Part shown: piece after piece, positions 28,967 through 39,300 of the stretch | Numbering within the stretch: position 1 is the stretch's first letter | Layout of the letters: each line of letters starts with the position of its first letter | From: Halomonas gemina | GTDB lineage: Bacteria > Pseudomonadota > Gammaproteobacteria > Pseudomonadales > Halomonadaceae | Direction: 5' to 3' | DNA: 64,000 nt | Assembly: GCF_023554995.1 (NCBI RefSeq) | Contig: NZ_JAMJPK010000001.1 | Span: forward strand, 372,001-436,000 | Translations under genes and position numbers: made by a program | The notes under the pieces: generated by a model | Told to the model about the DNA's origin: nothing | Databases searched by the model: none | Seen by the model: the letters and a program-made list of their open reading frames with translations, nothing else

Positions 28967-29641
28967 TCACCCGTCCCGCCGGGCGCCGCGCAGTGCCGCC
29001 ACCAGTGCCTCGGTGGTATCGAACCACAGGTCGGCGGGCCAGCCCCGGTAGTCGTCTCCTTCCTCGATATAGCCGTAGCCCACCGCCACCGCGGCCATGC
29101 CGGCGGCGCGTGCCGCCTGCATGTCACGCCGGTGGTCGCCGATATACCAGCACTCTGACGCCGTCGCCCGAAGGCGACGCGCGGCCTCCCTCAGGGGCTC
29201 GGGATCGGGCTTCTTGACCGGCAGGTCGTCGGCGCAGAGCAGGGCGCCGGGGGCAAGCCCCAATGCCTCGACCAGCGGTGCGGCAAAGGCCCGAGGCTTG
29301 TTGGTGACGATCCCCCAGCGGCGCTGGCCTGCCTCCCAGTCGGCCAGCAGCTGCTCCAGTGGGGGGAAGATGCGGCTCTCCTCGGCCACCGCCCGGCCGT
29401 AGGCCTCGAGCAGGAAGGCGCGCGCCTCGCCATGGCCGTCGGCCTCCTTGTCGAGGCCCAGTGCCAGGGTCACCAGGGCGCTGCCGCCGTTGGAGACCTG
29501 GGCGCGGATCACCGGATAGGGCAGGGCGGGCAGCCCGTGGTGGTGGCGCAGGGCGTTGGTGGCGCGTGCCAGGTCCGGCGCGGTGTCCACCAGGGTACCG
29601 TCCAGGTCGAAGAGCAGGACCCGGGGAGGGCCTCCGGCCAT
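28967..29641 (-). CDS. mupP: HAD phosphatase, MupP / phosphoglycolate phosphatase type
   Basis: 224 residues of the HAD superfamily. The nucleophile motif is LLFDLDGTLVDT near the N-terminus, motif II is IVTNKP, and motif IV is YIGDHRRDMQAA. Such proteins are often annotated Gph, but the gene next to ubiG in Pseudomonas is MupP, which removes phosphate from N-acetylmuramic acid 6-phosphate during cell-wall recycling. The same pairing is seen here, so MupP is favoured. The ATG overlaps the ubiG stop (TGATG), showing coupling. Confidence 0.82.
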   Translation of the reverse strand: MAGGPPRVLLFDLDGTLVDTAPDLARATNALRHHHGLPALPYPVIRAQVSNGGSALVTLALGLDKEADGHGEARAFLLEAYGRAVAEESRIFPPLEQLLADWEAGQRRWGIVTNKPRAFAAPLVEALGLAPGALLCADDLPVKKPDPEPLREAARRLRATASECWYIGDHRRDMQAARAAGMAAVAVGYGYIEEGDDYRGWPADLWFDTTEALVAALRGARRDG

Positions 29642-30366
29642 CACGTCGCCTCCCGGCGACAGTGCATCAGGTAGTTGACCGAGACATCGCTCGTCGACAG
29701 GGCATAGCGACGGGTCAGCGGATGGAAGACCAGACCGTTCTGCTCGCGCACGTCCAGCCCCGCCTCGCGGCACCAGGCCGCCAGTTCCGAGGGGCGGATG
29801 AAGCGGCGGTAGTCGTGGGTGCCGCGCGGCAGCAGGCGCAGCAGGTACTCGGCGCCGAGCACCGCCAGCGCATAGGCCTTGGGATTGCGGTTGAGGGTCG
29901 AGAAGAACACCTGGCCACCGGGCTTGACCAGGGCGGCACAGGCGCGCACCACCGAGCCGGGATTCGGGACGTGCTCGAGCATCTCCAGGCAGGTCACCAC
30001 GTCGAACTCGCCGGGGTGGGCCGCGGCCATCTCCTCGACGCTGGCATGGCGGTAGCCGATGGCCACCCCGCTCTCCCTGGCGTGCTCCCGGGCCACGGCC
30101 AGCGGTGCCTCCCCCAGGTCGATGCCGGTGACATCGGCGCCACGGTGGGCCATGGCCTCGGCCAGGATGCCGCCGCCGCAGCCCACGTCTAGCACCCGTC
30201 GCCCGGCCAGTCCTGCCCGGGCGTCGATGAAGTCCAGGCGCAGCGGGTTGATGTCGTGGAGGGGCTTGAACTCGCCTTGCGGATCCCACCAGCGGTCGGC
30301 CAGGGCCTCGAACTTGGCGATCTCCGCCTGGTCGACGTTTTCCGCTTCCGAATGGCTTGCACTCAT
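29641..30366 (-). CDS. ubiG: Ubiquinone biosynthesis O-methyltransferase
   Basis: 241 residues. UbiG carries out both O-methylations of the ubiquinone ring. The SAM-binding motif is [16 protein letters not shown], the N-terminal [20 protein letters not shown] is diagnostic, and a post-motif [10 protein letters not shown] is present. ATG 30366 has GGAGAG upstream and starts the homology. It is transcribed leftward with mupP and is divergent from galU across 142 bases. Confidence 0.96.
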   Translation of the reverse strand: MSASHSEAENVDQAEIAKFEALADRWWDPQGEFKPLHDINPLRLDFIDARAGLAGRRVLDVGCGGGILAEAMAHRGADVTGIDLGEAPLAVAREHARESGVAIGYRHASVEEMAAAHPGEFDVVTCLEMLEHVPNPGSVVRACAALVKPGGQVFFSTLNRNPKAYALAVLGAEYLLRLLPRGTHDYRRFIRPSELAAWCREAGLDVREQNGLVFHPLTRRYALSTSDVSVNYLMHCRREAT

Positions 30367-30508
30367 CTGCTCTCTCCAAGGTGTCGCCGACCTGACACGC
30401 TGGCAGGCCGGACTCTGTCCGGTATCATGGGGTATTGTACCCGCTCCCGGGAGGGCATTCCCACGCTTTCCCCGGGGCCGCATTCTCAACAGTGACAGGG
30501 ACCGCACC

Positions 30509-31399
30509 ATGATCAACAAGGCTGTTCTTCCCGTTGCCGGCTTCGGCACGCGCTGTCTCCCGGCCTCCAAGGCCATTCCCAAGGAGATGATCACCATCGT
30601 CGACCGGCCGGTGATCCAGTACGTGGTCCAGGAGGCCGTCGCCGCCGGCATTCGCGACATCGTGCTGGTGACCCATGGCACCAAGAGCGCCATCGAAAAC
30701 CACTTCGACAAGCATTTCGAGCTCGAGGCGAGCCTCGAGGCCAAGGGCAAGACGGAGCTGCTGGAGGAACTACGCTCCATCGTGCCCGCCGACGTCAACA
30801 TCATCAGCGTGCGCCAGCCCGAGCCGCTGGGCCTGGGCCACGCCGTGCTCTGCGCGCGCCCGGTGGTGGGCGACGACGAGCCCTTCGCGGTGCTGCTGCC
30901 CGACGTGCTGGTCGATGACGAGGGCATCGAGCCCAACGACCTGGCCGGCATGATCGCCTCCTTCGAGGCCAGCCACCACAGCCAGCTGATGGTCGAGGAG
31001 GTGCCCCATGAGATGGTCCACAAGTACGGCATCGTCGATACCGGCGGCGAGCTCCCCGGGCCCGGCGAGTCGCGGCCGATCGCCGGCGTGGTTGAGAAGC
31101 CGCCCGTCGACGAGGCGCCCTCCAACCTGGCGGTGATCGGCCGCTATGTGCTGCCGGGCCGGATCTTCTCGCTGCTTGCCGATACCCCGCCGGGGGCCGG
31201 CAACGAGATCCAGCTCACCGATGCCATCGAGACCCTGCGTCGCGAGGAGGGCGTGGATGCCTGGCGGATGCGCGGCAAGACCTACGACTGCGGCCACCAG
31301 CTGGGCTACCTGGAAGCGATCCTCGCCTATGGCCGCCGCCACGCCCGCTACGGCCAGGGGTTCCGTGAGCTGCTGACGCGCTACGCCGGAGAGGAGTGA
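30509..31399 (+). CDS. galU: UTP--glucose-1-phosphate uridylyltransferase
   Basis: 296 residues. The nucleotide-binding loop is [17 protein letters not shown], followed by the family stretches [14 protein letters not shown] and [11 protein letters not shown]. GalU makes UDP-glucose for envelope polysaccharides and trehalose-type solutes. The start at 30509 begins the homology; a longer open frame upstream overlaps ubiG and is not used. A ugd-like gene follows after 5 bases, giving the common galU-ugd pairing for UDP-glucuronate, although that partner seems altered here. Confidence 0.96.
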   Translation: MINKAVLPVAGFGTRCLPASKAIPKEMITIVDRPVIQYVVQEAVAAGIRDIVLVTHGTKSAIENHFDKHFELEASLEAKGKTELLEELRSIVPADVNIISVRQPEPLGLGHAVLCARPVVGDDEPFAVLLPDVLVDDEGIEPNDLAGMIASFEASHHSQLMVEEVPHEMVHKYGIVDTGGELPGPGESRPIAGVVEKPPVDEAPSNLAVIGRYVLPGRIFSLLADTPPGAGNEIQLTDAIETLRREEGVDAWRMRGKTYDCGHQLGYLEAILAYGRRHARYGQGFRELLTRYAGEE

Positions 31400-31404
31400 G
31401 GCCC

Positions 31405-32694
31405 ATGCGGGTACTGATCCATGGCAGCGAGCTGGCTGCCGCCTCTGCCGCGGCGGCGCTCTCCTGGGTCGGCCACCGGGTGACCTGGCTGCCCCACGCC
31501 TCGGCCGACTGGCCAGCGCTCTCCGCCAGCGGCTGGCTGACCAGCGAACCGGAGCTGATGCGCCGGCTCGAGGAGGGGCTGAGTCAGGGCAGCCTGCGGC
31601 TGGTTGCCGACGAGGGGGACGCCGTCGGTGGCGAGCCCTTCGATGTCTTCTGGCTCGCCGTCTCCCCGGACCAGCGTCAGGACGCGGCCGACAGCGTCGA
31701 GCGCCTGATGAGCGGGCTCTGCCCGGGGGCGGTGCTGGTCAATAACTCCACCTTTCCGGTGGGGGAGACCGAGCAGCTGGAGTCTCGCCTCGATGGTTGC
31801 CGGGCGGTGGCCCTGGCCGACCTGCTCGAGGAGGGGCGCGCCTGGGAGACCTTCACCCGGCCCTCCCGCTGGCTGCTTGGCTGCGACGACGACGGGGCGG
31901 AGCGCCAGGTACGCGAGCTGCTGCGTGCCTTCAACCGCCGCCGCGAGGTGTTCCAGCGCATGCCGCGCCGCGCCGCGGAGCTCACCAAGCTGGCCATCAA
32001 TGGCATGCTCGCCACGCGCATCAGCTACATGAACGACATCGCCGGGCTGGCCGACAGCCTGGGGGTGGACGTGGAGTACGTCCGCCAGGGCATGGGTGCC
32101 GACTCGCGGATCGGCTACGAGTACCTCTACCCCGGCTGCGGCTTCGGCGGCCCCAACTTCTCCCGCGACCTGATGCGCCTGGCCGACGTCCAGTCGGCGA
32201 GCGGGCGCCACTCGGCGCTGCTCGACCAGGTACTCGACATCAACGAGCACAAGAAGGAGACGCTGTTCCGCAAGCTCTGGGCACACTTCCACGGCCGCCT
32301 GGAGGGTCGCCGCGTGGCGATCTGGGGGGCGGCCTTCAAGCCCGGTACCGCCCGCATCGACCAGGCACCGGTGCTCACGCTGCTGCGCGCGCTCTGGGCC
32401 CAGGGCGTCAGGGTTCGCCTGCATGATCCGGCGGCGATCCCGGCGGTGCTGGCCGAGGTCGGCGAGCACCCGCTGCTCGAGGTATTCCGGGGCGATCCCC
32501 TGGAGGCCTGCGAGGGGGCCGATGCGCTGATGCTGGTCACCGAGTGGAAGGCCTACTGGAACCCCGACTGGCCGCGGCTGGCCGAGCGGCTCGGCGAGAA
32601 GCTGCTGCTCGACGGGCGCAATATCTACGACCCCGCCCATGTCGCCGCCTGCGGCATGCACTATCGGGGGATCGGGCGTCGCGCCGATCCCTGA
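31405..32694 (+). CDS. UDP-glucose 6-dehydrogenase homologue lacking the catalytic cysteine
   Basis: 429 residues with the three-domain layout of the UDP-glucose/GDP-mannose dehydrogenase family. The central helix region (AELTKLAINGMLATRISYMN) and the C-terminal domain (AFKPGTARIDQAPVL, LLDGRNIYDP) are clearly homologous. The active-site loop, normally GGSCFPKD, reads GGPNFSRD: the catalytic cysteine is Asn251 and the following lysine is arginine. A cysteine occurs six residues earlier (Cys245). The N-terminal Rossmann loop, normally GxGxxG, is HGSELAAASA. Oxidation to UDP-glucuronate is therefore doubtful. ATG 31405 has GAGGAG 8 bases upstream. Confidence 0.8.
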   Translation: MRVLIHGSELAAASAAAALSWVGHRVTWLPHASADWPALSASGWLTSEPELMRRLEEGLSQGSLRLVADEGDAVGGEPFDVFWLAVSPDQRQDAADSVERLMSGLCPGAVLVNNSTFPVGETEQLESRLDGCRAVALADLLEEGRAWETFTRPSRWLLGCDDDGAERQVRELLRAFNRRREVFQRMPRRAAELTKLAINGMLATRISYMNDIAGLADSLGVDVEYVRQGMGADSRIGYEYLYPGCGFGGPNFSRDLMRLADVQSASGRHSALLDQVLDINEHKKETLFRKLWAHFHGRLEGRRVAIWGAAFKPGTARIDQAPVLTLLRALWAQGVRVRLHDPAAIPAVLAEVGEHPLLEVFRGDPLEACEGADALMLVTEWKAYWNPDWPRLAERLGEKLLLDGRNIYDPAHVAACGMHYRGIGRRADP

Positions 32695-32719
32695 CCGGTT
32701 GCCCTCAGGTGGCTCGATC

Positions 32720-32759
32720 AACGCAAGCGGCCCCGCCATCTGGCGGGGCCGCTTGCGTT
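32720..32759. terminator. Strong bidirectional hairpin after ugd-like gene
   Basis: A perfect 19-bp inverted repeat around a 2-base centre (the tip will open), between the ugd-like gene and convergent sodB. It holds the same GGCCCCGCCATCTGG core as the fumarase terminator at 8327-8362. Confidence 0.85.
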
Positions 32760-32787
32760 CAGCGGTCGGCGCTTGAGCGCCGGGCGA

Positions 32788-33366
32788 TCAGCTGAAGTTC
32801 TGGGCGACGAAGTCCCAGTTGAGCACGCTCCAGACGTTCTCGAGGTACTTCGGCCGCGCATTGCGATAATCGATGTAGTAGGCGTGTTCCCAGACATCGA
32901 TGGTCAGCAGCGGGGTCTGGCCATGGGCGATGGGGGTGTCGGCGTTGCTGGTGTTGACGATATCGACACCACCGTCATCGGTCTTGATCAGCCAGGTCCA
33001 GCCGGAGCCGAAGTTGCCCGCGGCCTGGGCGTTGAAGGTTTCCTTGAACTTGTCGAAGGATCCGAACTTGGCATTGATGGCCTCGGCCAGCGCGCCGCTC
33101 GGCTCACCGCCACCGTTGGGCGACAGGCAGTGCCAGTAGAAGGTGTGGTTCCAGACCTGGGCCGCCTGGTTGAACAGGCCGCCGGAGGAGGACTTGATGA
33201 TCTCCTCGAGGGACTTGTTGGCATCGTCGGTGCCGTCGGTCAGCTCGTTGAGCTTGTTCACGTAGGTCTGGTGGTGCTTGCCGTAGTGATACTCGAGGGT
33301 CTCGGCGGAGATATGCGGTTCCAGCGCGTTCTTCTCGTAAGGCAGTGCGGGCAGTTCGAATGCCAT
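32788..33366 (-). CDS. sodB: Iron superoxide dismutase
   Basis: 192 residues. Metal ligands lie in [23 protein letters not shown] and [11 protein letters not shown]. The Fe-type marker glutamine is in NQAAQVWNH, and the overall sequence tracks E. coli SodB closely. It removes cytosolic superoxide. ATG 33366 has AAGGAGA upstream; an in-frame start further up is not needed. It is divergent from the coiled-coil gene across 235 bases, where no promoter could be assigned with confidence. Confidence 0.96.
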   Translation of the reverse strand: MAFELPALPYEKNALEPHISAETLEYHYGKHHQTYVNKLNELTDGTDDANKSLEEIIKSSSGGLFNQAAQVWNHTFYWHCLSPNGGGEPSGALAEAINAKFGSFDKFKETFNAQAAGNFGSGWTWLIKTDDGGVDIVNTSNADTPIAHGQTPLLTIDVWEHAYYIDYRNARPKYLENVWSVLNWDFVAQNFS

Positions 33367-33601
33367 CGAATCTCTCTCCTTGTCGTCAGCGGTCTCGGTA
33401 CAGCACCCCATGGTGCGGCATCGGAACCTCGGGATTCAAGGCTCGTCAGCTGGCGTTGACGGGCCCCGTGCGTTCCGATGACAAAAAACCTTACACTATC
33501 AGGACGATGTGTCGGTGCTGTCGCGGCATCATAGCACCCGGCCCCGGGGGCGCCAATCGACCAGGCCCCGGACACCCCGTTCCCCAGAGAAGGAGTTCGC
33601 C

Positions 33602-34456
33602 ATGGCAGAGCGCCCGGATGCCCCCCGGTACAGCCGGCCGATCGTGCCGGACCCGGATGCCAGCCTGTCGGCGCCACGCTGGCGGCAGCCCCCGCCCCCG
33701 CGGGTATGGCCCCTGTGGCTGCTGGTGCTGCTGCTCCTCGCCGCCTTTGCCGCCCTGGCCTGGGCCGGCTGGCAGGAGCGCGCCCGGCTGCAGGGCGAAC
33801 TCACCCGGGTCAGCGGAGAGCTCTCCAACGTGCATGCCCGCTTCGACGCGGAAACGGGCCGGGGGGAGGCCCTCACCACCCTGCAGGAGCGCCTGGATGA
33901 GCTGGCCAACCTGGAGGCCGAGCTCGACGCGGTCATCGACGCTCGCCTGGCCACGTTCGAGGCTCAGCGAGAAGAGCGCCTGGCGCCCATCGAGGAGGCG
34001 ATGTCCTCCCTCGATGACCGGCTTGACACGCTTGGCGACGAGAACGAAGGCCGGGACGATACCCTGGCCGCGACACTCGCCGCGACCCGTAGCTCCCTGG
34101 ATGCCCTGGAGCGGGCGGGCGAGGAGGGGCGCGCCGCCCTGCGCGAGCGTCTGGCCGCGCTCGACGATGCCCGGGAGGCGGAGGCCGCGCGTCGCGAGAC
34201 ACTGGCCACGGCACTGGAGGAGCTGGAAGCGCGCCTCGCCGACCAGCGCGAGACACAGCAGTCGCGCCTGGCGTCCCTGGACGAGGCGCTGGCGGACCTC
34301 GCCGCCGACGTTGAAGCTCTGGCGGGATCACGCGATGATGCACAGGAACGGAGTGAGACGTTGGATAGCCGGCTTCGGGACGTCGAGTCCGGGCTGCGCG
34401 AGCTGCGCCAGGCGCAGCTCGCCACGAGCGCCCAGCTCGAGGCTCTTCGCCAGTGA
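33602..34456 (+). CDS. Membrane-anchored coiled-coil protein of unknown function
   Basis: 284 residues, not recognised as a named family. A proline-rich N-terminal tail (about 1-34) is followed by one membrane helix (WPLWLLVLLLLAAFAALAWA, about 37-56) and then about 220 residues of continuous, highly charged coiled coil rich in Leu, Ala, Glu and Arg with heptad spacing. Expected topology is cytoplasmic tail, then periplasmic rod. It lies 27 bases before tamA in the same direction, so it may be cotranscribed with the TAM genes. A role in envelope spacing is possible but only a guess. Confidence 0.7.
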   Translation: MAERPDAPRYSRPIVPDPDASLSAPRWRQPPPPRVWPLWLLVLLLLAAFAALAWAGWQERARLQGELTRVSGELSNVHARFDAETGRGEALTTLQERLDELANLEAELDAVIDARLATFEAQREERLAPIEEAMSSLDDRLDTLGDENEGRDDTLAATLAATRSSLDALERAGEEGRAALRERLAALDDAREAEAARRETLATALEELEARLADQRETQQSRLASLDEALADLAADVEALAGSRDDAQERSETLDSRLRDVESGLRELRQAQLATSAQLEALRQ

Positions 34457-34483
34457 CATGTCGCCAGTCAGGAAGCGGTACCA

Positions 34484-36340
34484 ATGGATAATCGCGTGTT
34501 CACCCGCCTGGGGACGGCGGTAGTCTGCCTGGGCCTGGCGCCCGGCGCCCTGGCCCTCGAGGCCAACATCGAGGGCATCGAGGACCCGCTGGCGGAGAAT
34601 GTCCGCCTCTACCTCGACGGGCTTGAGGCCGAGCAGTACAGCCCCGCTCGCCTGGAGAGCGAGGTGCTGCGGCGCAGCAGCGAGGCGCTGCGGGTCTACG
34701 GCTACTACTCGCCCCGGATCGAGCCCCGCTTCGACGACCCCGAGGCGCCCTCGGAGGTGACACTCTCCATCGACCCCGGCGAGCCGGTGCGCATCGAGGT
34801 CCTGGCGCTCTCCGTGACCGGAGACGCCGCCGAGGATGCCCCTTTTACCGAGGCCATCGAGGCCTTTCCCCTCTCGGAGGGGGATCGCCTGCGCCATGCC
34901 CCCTTCGACAGCTTGCGCAGCCGGCTGGCGAACCTCGCCCTCGAGCGCGGCTACTTCGACTGGCGCTTCACCGACCGGCGGATGGAGGTCAGACCCTACG
35001 CCAACAGCGCCCGGCTGTACCTGGCGCTGGACAGCGGCCAGCGCCATCGCTTCGGCGACGTGACCTTCCAGGGGCATCATATCGAGACCTCGCGGCTGGA
35101 AGCCCTGGCCCCTTTCGCCAGCGGGGATGCCTATCTGGCGAGCGAGGTGGCCAGGTTCAACCAGCGCCTGGGCCAGACCGAGTGGTTCGCCTCGGTGAAC
35201 GTGCGCCCGCGCCTCGACCGGGAACTGGCGCGGCTGGCCCTGCCGGACGCCGAACCGGGCTGGTGGCAGTCGCTGGACGTCGAGGGCGTGGCGCCCGTCG
35301 CCGACCAGGGGCCGCACATCGCCGCCGAGGCGCTGGTATCGGCCGCCGGCCTGCAGCGCCCCGCCGTTCCCGAGGTGCCGATCGACGTGGTGGTGACCCC
35401 CGCCGACCGCCACCAGTTCGAGGTGGGGGTGGGCTATGCCACCGACGTGGGGCCTCGCCTGCGCTTCTCCTGGGACCAGCCCTGGATCAACCGCTATGGC
35501 CACAGCCTGGATCACGACCTCTACATCTCGGGGCCGGAGCAGCAGTTCACCGGGGTCTATACCCTGCCGCTGGCGGACCCGCTGCGCGACAGCTATCGCT
35601 TTCAGTATGGCCTGCGCAACAAGGACAACGACGATACCCGCACCCTGGAGAGCACCGTGGAGGCGGCCCGTCGCTGGACGTTCGACAATGGCTGGGAGCA
35701 GAGCCTCTACCTGCGCGGCACCTACGAGGACTTCACCCAGGCCGGGGTCTCCAACCAGGTGCTGCTGCTCTATCCCGGCATCAGCTGGTCGCGCACCCGT
35801 ACCCGCAACCCCACCTTTCCCACCTGGGGGGATCGCCAGCGCCTGGCCGTGGAGTATTCCAGCGACTGGTGGGGCTCCGCCGCCGAGTTCCTGCGCCTCA
35901 CCGGCGACAGCGAATGGATCCGCATGCTCGGCGACGACAACCGCTTCGTCGGCCGGGTCGGCATCGGCAGCATCACCACCGACGACTTCGCTGACATTCC
36001 GCCCTCGCTACGCTTCTTCACCGGCGGCGATCGCAGCATACGCGGCTACGCCTACGAGAGCCTTGCCCCCGAGGACGACGAGGGCCGCCTGGTCGGTGGC
36101 GAGCAGCTGCTGACCGCCAGCCTCGAGGCCCAGCGTCGCATCACCGGCAAGTGGTGGGCCGCGAGCTTCATCGACACCGGCGATGCCTTCAGCGACTGGG
36201 GCCCGAGCGACCTGAAGACCGGCGCCGGCCTGGGGGTACGCTGGATCTCTCCAGTCGGCCCGATTCGCCTCGATGTCGCCCATCCCTTCGATGCCGATGA
36301 TCCCTTCCGCCTCCACTTCGCTATCGGCCCCGAATTCTGA
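34484..36340 (+). CDS. tamA: Outer-membrane translocation protein TamA
   Basis: 618 residues of the Omp85 family. A signal peptide ends near ALALE (about residue 24), three POTRA-like domains follow (about 25-265), and the C-terminal half is a 16-strand barrel. The barrel's lid motif is recognisable as FFTGGDRSIRGYAYESL, and the last strand ends in FAIGPEF with a terminal phenylalanine. TamA works with TamB in outer-membrane assembly and phospholipid transport. The tamB start follows 11 bases after the stop. Confidence 0.94.
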   Translation: MDNRVFTRLGTAVVCLGLAPGALALEANIEGIEDPLAENVRLYLDGLEAEQYSPARLESEVLRRSSEALRVYGYYSPRIEPRFDDPEAPSEVTLSIDPGEPVRIEVLALSVTGDAAEDAPFTEAIEAFPLSEGDRLRHAPFDSLRSRLANLALERGYFDWRFTDRRMEVRPYANSARLYLALDSGQRHRFGDVTFQGHHIETSRLEALAPFASGDAYLASEVARFNQRLGQTEWFASVNVRPRLDRELARLALPDAEPGWWQSLDVEGVAPVADQGPHIAAEALVSAAGLQRPAVPEVPIDVVVTPADRHQFEVGVGYATDVGPRLRFSWDQPWINRYGHSLDHDLYISGPEQQFTGVYTLPLADPLRDSYRFQYGLRNKDNDDTRTLESTVEAARRWTFDNGWEQSLYLRGTYEDFTQAGVSNQVLLLYPGISWSRTRTRNPTFPTWGDRQRLAVEYSSDWWGSAAEFLRLTGDSEWIRMLGDDNRFVGRVGIGSITTDDFADIPPSLRFFTGGDRSIRGYAYESLAPEDDEGRLVGGEQLLTASLEAQRRITGKWWAASFIDTGDAFSDWGPSDLKTGAGLGVRWISPVGPIRLDVAHPFDADDPFRLHFAIGPEF

Positions 36341-36351
36341 GAGCCAACACC

Positions 36352-39300
36352 TTGAGAACCCGCGCATTGATCTGGGCCCTGGCCCGACTGCTGATCGTCC
36401 TGCCCCTCTGGCTGCTGGGCCTGGTGCTGCTGCTGCTGGGCCTGGCCCTCTCGCCCTGGGGCACCGGCGTGTTGCTCGAGCAGGGGGCCAAGCGCGGGCT
36501 CTACGAGCTGGGCGCCGTGGAGGGCGCCCCGCTGGATCACCTGGTGCTGCATGACCTCCGCCTGGAGGCCGGCCCGGCCCGCATCGCCCTGACGCGCTTC
36601 GAGCTGGCCTGGTCGGAAGAGTGTCTGCTGCAGGGCCGGCTGTGTCTCGACCGGCTGGCCGTGGAAGGCGCCGATATCCGTCTGGCAGAAACCGACGCCG
36701 AGCCGGAGGGGGCTTCGCAGGAGGAGGTCGGCGCGCCCCTCGAGGAGATCCGCCTGCCGTTCCCGGTGGAGCTGCGCGAGCTGTCGCTGAGTGATGTGAC
36801 CCTGCAGCTCGCCGACGGGACCCTGCTGACCTGGGCGTCCTTTACCAGCGGCCTCCGGGCCGAAGAGAGCACCCTGACCCTGCTGCCCACCCGACTGGTC
36901 GGCACGCGCCTGACCCTGCCGCTCTCGGCGGGCACCCGCCTGGCCCTGAGCGAGGCCGAGCAGGAGGGGCCCCGGCTCACCGCGGCAGCCATCGATGCGG
37001 CCATCGCCGTGCGCTCGCCGCTGCCGGCCCAGGCCGCCGCCGAACTGGAGGGGCTCGCCGACTTGCCGCTGGACGAGCGGCCGCGACGTGTCCTCCCCGA
37101 GGTGACCCTGCCCATGGCCGTGGAGGTGCCGGAGCTTGCCATCGAGGACTTCGCCCTCGCCGGGTCCGTCGAGTATGGCGTCGAGCGGCTGCTTCTGCGC
37201 CTCAGCGCCCGCGGCCAGGAGGTGGAGATCGACACCCTGGCGGTGGCCACCGCCGATGCGGATGCCGAGCTGACGGCCCGCGTGGTGCTGCGTGACGACT
37301 ATCCGCTGGAGGCCCGGCTGGCCGCCGACCTCTACCTGCCGGAGTGGATGCCGGCGCTTGAGGGGGAGCGCATCGAGCTTGCCCTGGCCGGCAGCCTGGC
37401 CGACCTCGAGGTCGACCTGGCCGCCCTGGGGCCGGTGGAGGCCCAGTTGGTGGCGCGCCTCGATGCCCTGGACCCGACCCTGCCGTTCAGCGCCTCGCTG
37501 CAGAGCGACGCCCTCCAGTGGCCGCTGCCCGGAGCCGAGGTCGAGCCGGCCAGCGACGAGGAGGACGCCGCGGCCGTGGCCCCCGAAGTGCCATGGCAGG
37601 TCGAGGACCTGGCGGTGCACCTGGAGGGCAGCCTGGTCGACTACCGCACCCGGGTGTCCCTCAATGCACGGGGACCGGACCTGCCACCCACCGACCTGCT
37701 GGTCAGTGGCAGCGGGGATCTCGAGCACTTCCGCTGGTCACCGTTGACGGTCAACCAGCAGGGCGCCGTGCTCCTCAGTCGCGGCCAGGCCGCCTGGGGC
37801 GACGGCCTCGACGTCGAGGCCACGCTCACGCTTGACAATCTGGACCCCGGCCGCTTCGTCGAGGGGCTCGATGGGCGCCTGGGCGGCGGCGCCGAGCTGG
37901 CCTTCATGCAGGACGCTGCGGGCTGGCGGCTCGAGGTGCCGGGGCTGGATATCCAGGGGGTGCTGGACGACCGGCCGCTGAGTCTCGAGGCCGTCCTCGC
38001 CGGGGACAGCGAGATGCGCTGGGAGATCGAGACCCTCGACTTTCGCCAGGGCGACAACCGGGTCAGCGTGGCCGGGCAGGTGAGCCGCCAGGCCCTGGAC
38101 CTGGCCGGCGACCTGGACATGCCCGCACTGGAGAGCCTCTATCCTGGCCTCGGCGGCACCCTGGCCGGGCGCTTCACCACGGCGGGCAGCCTGGAGGCAC
38201 CAGAGCTCGACCTCGCGCTGACCGGCCGCTCACTGGCCTTCGCCGGCAATGCCGTAGAGGCACTCGACCTGACGGCACGGGTCGCCGGCCTGGAGGACCC
38301 CGACCTGGCGCTGGCCCTGGAGGTCAGCCGCCTCGAGGCCGGCGGGCAGCGCCTCGACAGCGTCACCCTGGACCTCGACGGTCGCCTTTCCGAGCACCGC
38401 CTGCGTCTGGCCGCCGAGGGCGGCGAGGCGATGCCGCTGTCGCGTCTGGCCCTGGCCCTGGAGGGCGGGCTCGACGACGCCCGCGAACGCTATCGCGGGG
38501 CCCTGACACCGCTGGAGCTCGACAGCGAGTTCGGGGATATCCGCCTCGCCGAGGCGCTGACCTTCGAGGCCGACCTGCCGGCGGGGTCGGCGCGGGTGGC
38601 GCCCTTCTGCCTGACCCGCCGCCAGGGCGGCGAGGTGTGCCTGAGCGAGCCGCTGGAGGCCTCCGCGCAGGCCGGCCGGGCGGTGCTCGCGATCCGCGAC
38701 CTGCCCATGGACCTGGCCGATGCCGCCATGCCACCGGGGTGGCGCATCAGCGGCGAGAGCGGCGGCACCCTCGCGGCCGGCTGGTCCGACGGCGGGGCGC
38801 GCTGGCAGCTAGACGCCGACCTCGACAGCCGCGCCGAGGTCACCGGCGAGGACGCCTACGGCCGGGCCTGGTCGGTTCCCGGCACCACGCTGGGACTGCA
38901 GCTGGAGGCCACCGAGGCGCAAGCGGAGCTCGACCTGGTGCTGGGGCTGGCCGACAGCGGCGAGCTGCGCCTGGCCCTGGGCATCGACGAGCCGCTGGGG
39001 GCGGGTGGGCTCGACGGTCGGCTGCGCATCGATGACCTGCGCCTCGCCCCCTATCGGCCCCTGGCCGCCGGCCTGGAGACGCTGGAAGGCGGGCTCGACG
39101 GCGATATCCGCATCGCTGGCACCCGCGAGGTGCCACGCCTCGACGGCCGGCTCGCCCTGGCCGGGCTCAGGGCCGGCGGCCTGGACCTGCCGCTGGAGGT
39201 GCACGACGGGGAACTGGTCGTGGAACTGGCCGGCGACCGAGCCGACATCGACGGCTTCCTGGCCGCCGATGAGGGGCGCCTGGAGATTGGGGGCAATGCC

